From JAJRQY01 sp965224435 (GTDB taxonomy: Bacteria; Actinomycetota; Acidimicrobiia; Acidimicrobiales; SZUA-35), in contig OZ245048.1 of NCBI GenBank assembly GCA_965224435.1, positions 2,852,001-2,916,000 on the forward strand: a DNA stretch of 64,000 nt, given 5' to 3'. Below, in pieces: positions 58,456 to 64,000 of this stretch (positions within the stretch are counted from its first letter, which is position 1; the number at the start of each line of letters is the position of its first letter). The notes beneath the pieces are model-generated. The model worked only from the letters and a program-made list of their open reading frames with translations. It was not told the DNA's origin and searched no databases. The translations under genes and the position numbers were made by a program.

Positions 58456-59474
58456 GCCTCACTGAGCGTCATGTGCGACGCCCACGTTTGCCGACCGGTC
58501 AGCCGACTCTCGTCATGCTCGGCTCTGACGATCCAACCTTACTAGCTCCGCTGGATCGACTACTTCACGCAGAAGCCAGTCGCCTTGATTTACGATCAAA
58601 TGCCTTGTGGACCGAGGTCCGTGATGGATCAGCGTTCTTGCAAACTGTCATCGAGGCCATGGACGGCGACCTTGCTCAGGTTCGCTTCGCATTCGCCGCT
58701 CCTCACGCCACCGTGCAAGAATTGCTTCGCCATGCCCTGCTCGCTTCGAGTCTGGACCTGCTTGCCAGCCAGCTGGAATTGAGCCCGGCCGAGGCTCCCC
58801 AGTACCAGGTTCGATACCAGCCAATCGTCTCCCTGAGTGATCGCTCAGTTATTGGATTTGAAAGCCTCATCAGGGCCAATAGCCACGGCGACGCTGTCTC
58901 TGCTGATGAGTTGATCAATCGAGCACTCGCTGGTGGCTGGATTGCTGAACTCGACGATCTCGGGCGTTCACTGGCAATCGAAGGGATAGGCCCATGGCTT
59001 GGTGAGGGTCTCCTGTTTCTGAACGTGATGGCTCCGGACGGGGCATTCGATGAAGCGGCTGTGCATCGAACGATAGCGAAGGCCCAGGACGCCGGACTAT
59101 CGGCGGATCAGCTGGTACTGGAAGCCGTTGAGCGAAACCGCTACTCGTCGATGACCGAAGCCAGCGGGCAGGTTGAAGGCTTCCGTCAGCAGGGTGTGCG
59201 AATCGCCGTAGATGACGTCGGCGATGGCTATTCGAGTCTTCGTAAAGTGGTTTCGTTCAAACCAGACATTGTGAAGATCGCCGGCAGCCTGGCGAGAGAT
59301 CTGGGCAAGCCTGAGGGGCAGGCCGTTGTGCGCGCCATCGTTGACCTGGCTCATGAGACTGGAGCTTGGGTGGTGGCCGAGAACATAGAAACGGCTACCC
59401 AGGCTCAACAGGCCCGTGACCTCGGCGTCGATTGGGGCCAAGGCCACTTCTTCGGTGCCCCCGGTTTGCCTTAA
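58452..59474 (+). CDS. EAL-domain protein (c-di-GMP phosphodiesterase-like)
   Basis: The 340-residue protein has an N-terminal DICT/GAF-like region (1-125, not recognised) and an EAL domain. The signature reads GFESLIRA (ESL for EAL). LEAVERN supplies a Glu, IAVDDVGDGYSSL the two Asp, DIVKIAGSLARDLG the Lys and VVAENIETATQAQQARDLGV a Glu. The end is GQGHFFGAPGLP. Most metal ligands are present, so it could be active, unlike the GGDEF-EAL protein at 52985. It would hydrolyse c-di-GMP in the cytoplasm. Confidence 0.88.
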   Translation: MSLTERHVRRPRLPTGQPTLVMLGSDDPTLLAPLDRLLHAEASRLDLRSNALWTEVRDGSAFLQTVIEAMDGDLAQVRFAFAAPHATVQELLRHALLASSLDLLASQLELSPAEAPQYQVRYQPIVSLSDRSVIGFESLIRANSHGDAVSADELINRALAGGWIAELDDLGRSLAIEGIGPWLGEGLLFLNVMAPDGAFDEAAVHRTIAKAQDAGLSADQLVLEAVERNRYSSMTEASGQVEGFRQQGVRIAVDDVGDGYSSLRKVVSFKPDIVKIAGSLARDLGKPEGQAVVRAIVDLAHETGAWVVAENIETATQAQQARDLGVDWGQGHFFGAPGLP

Positions 59475-59789
59475 TCCACCAGGCTGAGCCCTCGCCAGCA
59501 TGTCTGCCATGCCTGGCGATATTGGACTTGTCGAGCACTCACAACTGAAAGTGGCTGGCGGAGAAGGGGCGACTCTTCCCCGCCAGCGCATCTAGTTTCT
59601 AGCGGGCAATTTTGCAGTCTCCACACCAACAGCTCAAGCTGAACGAGAAAAAATGTTCAAGCTGTGAACAAATCATGAACAATGGCTACATTCAGCGGTG
59701 TTTGACTCAATCAGAAATTGTTGATATCCGTCTCAAAATTGTTGAACCCGGTCGACTTTTGACGATTTGAACTTGCGAAGCAGCCAGAA
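59475..59789. other. AT-rich intergenic region between convergent genes
   Basis: The first part holds a hairpin at 59554-59587. From about 59600 the sequence is much more AT-rich than its surroundings. It has TGTTCA-AGCTG-TGAACA (59654-59670), a perfect 6-bp inverted repeat, and two copies of AAATTGTTGA 20 bp apart (near 59717 and 59737). A 31-codon frame starts at 59676 (MNNGYIQRCLTQSEIVDIRL...), with no sign of being translated. A small RNA or a decayed insert is possible. Confidence 0.45.
59554..59587. terminator. hairpin downstream of the EAL gene
   Basis: GCTGGCGG and CCGCCAGC pair around a loop that itself contains GAAG/CTTC. It lies 80 bp after the EAL gene stop and has no T-run. Confidence 0.4.
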
Positions 59790-60785
59790 CTAGGCCAATT
59801 CGGCCAATTCTTTCAATGATTGGATTGGCCGAGCACCAACGTGAGCAATCACTTCGGCCGCGGCAAGTGATCCGAGGTAGCCACAGCGGGCAAGATCGAA
59901 GCCTTTCGCCACCCCATACAGGACCCCGGCGGCGTATTGGTCGCCAGCCCCGGTGGTGTCAACAACCGCAGCTATCTCTTCGGCTTCGACAGCCAAGACC
60001 CCGTCAGGGGTCACCAGCAATGAGCCTTCCTTGCCCAAGGTGATGCAGCCAAGTTCGACTTCGGACCGAACCATGTCAACCGCAGCCTCAAGGTCATCGG
60101 TTTCGTACAGCGAGGCCAACTCTGCTCGATTGGCAAAGAGGATGTCGACGGGTCCGCGAACAAGCTCACGGAACTCCTGATGGTGGCGATCAACACAAAA
60201 CGTGTCCGAGAGAGCCAAGGCCGATTTGCGACCAGCAGCCCGAGCGATATCCATTGCCTTACGAATGGCCTGCTTTGCCGACTCAATATCCCAAAGATAC
60301 CCCTCACAAAACACAACTCGGCCAGAGGCGACGATCTCGGGGGATACGTCGTCGGGGGCTAGTTGAGAGGACACTCCCAGGTAAGTGTTCATTGTTCGAT
60401 TGGCGTCGGGCGTCACCAGTATCAGGCACCGGGCTGTTGCTGGACCATCCTCGCTGCCTGCCACTTCATAGCTCACTCCACTCGCCCGCATGTCGTGAGC
60501 AAATACTCGACCGAGCTGGTCGTCCGCAACCTTGCCGACAAAAGCAGAGCTGCCACCAAAACTGGCAATACCCGCCATGGTGTTGGCCGCGGAGCCACCA
60601 GACGATTCGATACCTGGACCCATATTGGCGTACAGGTCATGCGCCCGCTTCTCATCAATGAGCGTCATCGAATTCTTGGTCATCTTCTGCTCAACCAGGA
60701 ACTCATCCGTTGCCTGTGTGATCACATCAACGATGGCATTTCCTACACCAACTACGTCGACTTCCTGAGGCTTGTTTCCACCCAT
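59790..60785 (-). CDS. PfkB-family carbohydrate/adenosine kinase
   Basis: The 331-residue protein has both PfkB signatures: GGSAANTMAGIASFGG near residue 62 and VVDTTGAGDQYAAGVLYGVA near 268, with the catalytic Asp in GAGD. VGVGNAIVDVI opens it. It is closest to bacterial adenosine kinase-like members. It would phosphorylate a nucleoside or sugar. It is the only gene in its unit, divergent from pepN. The last codons repeat ELA, from gccaattcggccaattc. Confidence 0.9.
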   Translation of the reverse strand: MGGNKPQEVDVVGVGNAIVDVITQATDEFLVEQKMTKNSMTLIDEKRAHDLYANMGPGIESSGGSAANTMAGIASFGGSSAFVGKVADDQLGRVFAHDMRASGVSYEVAGSEDGPATARCLILVTPDANRTMNTYLGVSSQLAPDDVSPEIVASGRVVFCEGYLWDIESAKQAIRKAMDIARAAGRKSALALSDTFCVDRHHQEFRELVRGPVDILFANRAELASLYETDDLEAAVDMVRSEVELGCITLGKEGSLLVTPDGVLAVEAEEIAAVVDTTGAGDQYAAGVLYGVAKGFDLARCGYLGSLAAAEVIAHVGARPIQSLKELAELA

Positions 60786-60891
60786 GTCGCTCTTCCGATC
60801 TGGCTTGGTGTTTGATTCGCGATGGGACTCAGTAACTGACAGTGCATCAGCTGACAGTAAGCCCCACCAGCACGTGAACCTAGCGTGTCGA

Positions 60892-60897
60892 TACCCT
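60892..60897 (+). promoter_or_regulatory. -10-like TACCCT, 7 nt before the pepN GTG
   Basis: TACCCT ends 7 nt before the GTG at 60905. There is no Shine-Dalgarno, so a leaderless transcript is likely. Confidence 0.4.
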
Positions 60898-60904
60898 CAT
60901 CGGT

Positions 60905-63667
60905 GTGTCTGCAGATCATTCAACCTCCCAAGAGCCCACCATCAGCAACGAGTCCGACTCGACTGGCCCGAACCGGTACCGCTTGCCGGACTCCGCGGTG
61001 CCAACTAACTACCAGTTGCGAATTGTTCCTGACCTTGAACAAAAGAAGTTCAGCGGCTCGGTCATCATCACCGTCACGGTCCTCCGCCCGAGTGAGTCTC
61101 TCATTCTCAACAGTGATGCGCTAGATATTGGTGCGGCCAAGGTCGATGGCAAGAACGTGACGTTCACGCTGGATCCTGAGCTAGAGCGCCTCACCCTGCA
61201 CCATCAGACCATTCCGGGAGAGGTCGTTGTTGAGCTGGAATTCAGTGGCGAGTTCGACCCCCAGCTCGTTGGCTTCTACCTGAGTGCATTCACCGATTCT
61301 GAGGGAACAGACCGGGTACTTGCTTCGACTCAATTCGAGTCCACCTATGCCAGGAAGGCCTTCCCTTGCTGGGATGAACCTGCACTCAAGGCGACCTTTG
61401 ATCTGACACTGGTCGCTCCCCCCGGGATGACGGCCATCGCCAACACCGGTGAGATCGCACGCGAACAAGTCGAGGGTGGAACAACAATCACCTTCGCCAC
61501 CACAATGGTGATGAGTACCTACCTTGTTGCCTATGTTGTCGGACCGATCGAGATCACTGAGCCCGCTGACATCGACGGCACCCCGTTGCGAGTCGTGCAC
61601 GTGATCGGAGCTGGATCCACCACCGTTGCCAGACGAAAGGAACTGTTGACCGGCGACGAAGCTGGCAGCGCAGCAAATGCCAGCACCGTCACCCCACCAG
61701 CAGCTTCCCAACAACAAACGGCCGACGCGACCTCCGCCGAAACAACTACTATCGATCTCACCGCTTTTGCTGCGGAATGCGGTGCCTTCGGCTTGCGCTA
61801 TTTCAGCGCCTACTTCGGCATTCCTTATCCCGGAGACAAGGTCGATCTTGTTGCCATACCCGACTTCGCCATGGGAGCAATGGAAAACCTCGGCTGTATC
61901 ACCTTCCGAGAATCACTGCTTCTTGTTGACCCCGAGGCCAGTACACAGTCCGAGCTGCAGCGTGTCGCCGATGTCATCTTCCATGAACTGGCCCACATGT
62001 GGTTCGGTGACCTGGTCACCATGAAGTGGTGGAACGGACTCTGGCTGAACGAGGCGTTTGCCACCTTCATGGAGATGCGCTGCACCGATGCGTTCCGGCC
62101 CGAGTGGCAACGGTGGGTCGACTTCGGCTTATCCCGGACTGCAGCCTTTGACGTTGATGCGTTGGCATCGACTCGGCCAATCGAGTTCGATGTGATCAGC
62201 CCGGACGACGCCGAAGCCATGTTCGACGTGCTCACCTATGAAAAAGGCGCCGCCGTTGTCCGGATGCTGGAGCAGCACCTCGGGGAGGGCCCGTTCCGAT
62301 CCGGCATCCGACGCTATATGGCGGAGAATGCCTACGGCAATACTGAAACCACCGACTTGTGGGATGCCATCGAGGCAGAAACCAACGAGCCTGTTCGGGC
62401 CATCATGGATTCCTGGATATTCCAGGGTGGAGCCCCAGTAATCCACACCGAGCTAGCAGCCAACGGCCGATCAGTGAGCTTTAGCCAGGAGCGATTGCAC
62501 TACCTAGGGGGCGACGAGGTTTCGGACCAGAACTGGATGGTTCCGATCCGCTACCGCTGGAAGCCCGTTGACGGTGATCCGATCACCGGACGCATTTTGT
62601 TGGATAGCGACGAGACTGAGGTCGAACTGCTGAGCGAGTCCGCTGAAGAAAGCGGATCTAACGGCGTCCAGTGGCTCGTCGCCAATGCTGATGGGGCCAG
62701 CTACGTCCGTGTGGTCTATCCACCTGAGGCCCTAGACACTCTTGGTTCGGTGGCCTTTGAAGCTCTTGCCCCAGTCGAACGCTACGCACTGATCGATGAT
62801 GCTTGGGCCGCCGTGCTATCTGGCTTGATGAGCGCAGCGTCATTCCTCTCACTACTGGAGTCCTTGACGGCCGAAGGCGATCGCTCGGTTTGGCAACGGA
62901 TCCTCACCGGATTCAGCTCGATTGGCCGATTGTTGGATGGCGAAGCCAAGGCCGTGTTTGAGGCCATCGCCCACGATGCTTTCGCTCCTGCCCTGGCTGG
63001 CTTGACCCTGTCCCCCCAGGATGACGACGACGACCGCTCACGCCAGCTGCGCGGTGATCTCATCCGGGCCATGGGCACGACTGCCAACGATGAGGAAATT
63101 CAGCGCGAAGCCCAGCGAACAGTTTCGGAGGGACGACGCAATCCAGACTCGGTAGAAACATCAATCATGGCCGCGGCCATTGACGTTGTGGCCTCCCTTG
63201 GGGATCAAACCGATCTGGACGATTTCTTGGCCGCCGCCGACGAAGCAGCAACCCCGCAGGAGCATTTGCGCTATCTCTACGCAACCGCGGACTTCCCTGA
63301 CTTTGAGCAGTTGCAGGTAGTCCTGAACATGGTTCTGAACGGCGATGTTCGCTCGCAGAACGCCTACCTCTGGGTCAATCGGGCTCTGCGAAACCGAGCC
63401 AATGGTCCACAAGTTTGGGAGTTTGTGCAACAGAACTGGGACGCACTTATTGCGATCGTTCCCACCAGTGCTGTCGCCCGAATGGTCTCGGGCCTGGCAA
63501 CACATACCGCCGAGGGAGCTGCCGATCAGGTCGCCGCCTTCTTCGCTGCCAACCCTGTTCCTCAGGGAGAACAAAACATCTTGCAGATCCAGGAACGACA
63601 ACGGGTCGGCACCGCCTTACGTGCTCGCGAGGCCGTCTTACTCAACGCCATCCTGGCCCCTCGGTGA
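60905..63667 (+). CDS. pepN: aminopeptidase N (M1 family)
   Basis: The 920-residue zinc aminopeptidase removes N-terminal residues from peptides in the cytoplasm. The exopeptidase motif is FAMGAMENLGCITFRE near residue 322. The zinc site is VIFHELAHMWFGDLVTMKWW with the third ligand Glu in GLWLNEAFATFMEM. The N-terminal beta domain and the ERAP1-like helical C-terminus are both present. A Gln/Thr/Ala-rich insertion (ASTVTPPAASQQQTADATSA) near residues 258-280 lies before the catalytic domain and is not usual. The last codon overlaps the next start (GTGA). Confidence 0.95.
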   Translation: MSADHSTSQEPTISNESDSTGPNRYRLPDSAVPTNYQLRIVPDLEQKKFSGSVIITVTVLRPSESLILNSDALDIGAAKVDGKNVTFTLDPELERLTLHHQTIPGEVVVELEFSGEFDPQLVGFYLSAFTDSEGTDRVLASTQFESTYARKAFPCWDEPALKATFDLTLVAPPGMTAIANTGEIAREQVEGGTTITFATTMVMSTYLVAYVVGPIEITEPADIDGTPLRVVHVIGAGSTTVARRKELLTGDEAGSAANASTVTPPAASQQQTADATSAETTTIDLTAFAAECGAFGLRYFSAYFGIPYPGDKVDLVAIPDFAMGAMENLGCITFRESLLLVDPEASTQSELQRVADVIFHELAHMWFGDLVTMKWWNGLWLNEAFATFMEMRCTDAFRPEWQRWVDFGLSRTAAFDVDALASTRPIEFDVISPDDAEAMFDVLTYEKGAAVVRMLEQHLGEGPFRSGIRRYMAENAYGNTETTDLWDAIEAETNEPVRAIMDSWIFQGGAPVIHTELAANGRSVSFSQERLHYLGGDEVSDQNWMVPIRYRWKPVDGDPITGRILLDSDETEVELLSESAEESGSNGVQWLVANADGASYVRVVYPPEALDTLGSVAFEALAPVERYALIDDAWAAVLSGLMSAASFLSLLESLTAEGDRSVWQRILTGFSSIGRLLDGEAKAVFEAIAHDAFAPALAGLTLSPQDDDDDRSRQLRGDLIRAMGTTANDEEIQREAQRTVSEGRRNPDSVETSIMAAAIDVVASLGDQTDLDDFLAAADEAATPQEHLRYLYATADFPDFEQLQVVLNMVLNGDVRSQNAYLWVNRALRNRANGPQVWEFVQQNWDALIAIVPTSAVARMVSGLATHTAEGAADQVAAFFAANPVPQGEQNILQIQERQRVGTALRAREAVLLNAILAPR

Positions 63668-64000
63668 GGTTTCCGGCGTCACCCTTGGCAATCTGGGCGA
63701 TCGAGGATGACGCCGTACAGGTGGTGTGGGGTGATCTGCCTCCCGGGGAGGTCCAGGCCGAAGTTGGCAACCAAACTGCGGCTCTTGACCACGTAGGTGG
63801 AGCCGGAGCGCTGGTTGTCAACAATCTCCCACCTTCCAGCAAGCTGCAGATGGTTGTGCGCTCAGCTGCAGGCACGACCGTGCTCAAGTTCACGACCCTG
63901 ACTCCCCCACCCGGTGAGCGACTGGCTCGAATCGCCACCGTTTCTGACCTCCACCTTGGAGCAGAGCGGTGGGGCTTTCTCAAGACCATGAACGAATCAA
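63664..64000 (+). CDS. calcineurin-like phosphoesterase, partial (C-terminus off the window)
   Basis: The frame opens with GTG at 63664, overlapping the pepN stop, and runs off the right edge after 112 codons. The first 85 residues form a beta-rich, fibronectin-like N-terminal region (IWAIEDDAVQVVWGDLPPGE). The phosphoesterase core then starts at LARIATVSDLHLGAERWGF, with the Asp and His of the first metal motif (DLHLG). It is probably coupled to pepN. The substrate is not known. Confidence 0.8.
   Translation, partial: MRFPASPLAIWAIEDDAVQVVWGDLPPGEVQAEVGNQTAALDHVGGAGALVVNNLPPSSKLQMVVRSAAGTTVLKFTTLTPPPGERLARIATVSDLHLGAERWGFLKTMNES

Overview
The window looks like chromosomal DNA from an actinobacterium, most likely of the class Acidimicrobiia. 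The evidence is gene content and order. There is a block with the same order as the mycobacterial rsmI-metG-tatD-rpf-rsmA-ispE-prs-rplY-pth-mfd-mazG-eno-ftsB region. There are two tiny basic ribosomal proteins typical of actinobacteria (bS22-like and bL37-like), a resuscitation-promoting-factor-type secreted protein, a PF07704-type VapBC pair, and many start codons that seem to be leaderless. The class assignment is inference; no rRNA is present.

Layout. 1-1034 is the N-terminal part of a membrane sensor running off the left edge. 1150-3550 is an operon of molybdenum-hydroxylase iron-sulfur and FAD subunits with a split XdhC-type maturation factor; no large catalytic subunit is present. 3705-5432 holds ftsB-like and enolase genes. 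5669-9225 is a secreted protein with ten fibronectin III domains and DUF4214 repeats, split into two frames by a 74-bp insertion. 9507-11216 is a proline-rich protein. 11268-13558 holds mazG and a parvulin lipoprotein. 13577-35404 is a block of metabolic and accessory genes: 2-oxoacid:ferredoxin oxidoreductase, aminotransferase plus omega-amidase, VapBC, a molybdopterin oxidoreductase with an HxlR regulator, a DMT exporter, a HAD hydrolase, a three-gene NfeD/flotillin/giant-ATPase operon, an aldehyde dehydrogenase, a DUF169 protein and a lipoprotein. 35401-51759 is the conserved housekeeping block (mfd to ychF), including one tRNA-Gln(TTG) and bS22. 51877-64000 holds a PHP-domain protein, two c-di-GMP-type proteins, a bL37-like gene, a phosphohexomutase, a queuosine-salvage protein, an adenosine-kinase-like PfkB protein, PepN and the start of a phosphoesterase.

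How it works together. The housekeeping block covers translation (metG, rsmA, rsmI, rplY, pth, ychF, tRNA-Gln), isoprenoid and PRPP synthesis (ispE, prs), DNA repair (mfd, rmuC) and glycolysis (eno). The accessory block adds ferredoxin-linked carbon metabolism and molybdenum enzymes. The most system-like accessory unit is the operon at 24120-31855, with an OB-fold membrane protein, an SPFH/flotillin scaffold and a 1705-residue DUF3686-type AAA ATPase, which suggests a membrane-associated remodelling or stress machine.

Two cross-cutting patterns stand out. First, at five genes (ftsB, the aldehyde dehydrogenase, pth, metG, ychF) the last codons and stop codon are tandemly repeated downstream in 14-20 bp units. 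Second, at least a dozen start codons are preceded at 6-9 nt by a TANNNT hexamer (often TAGCCT or TAACCT), which fits leaderless transcription.
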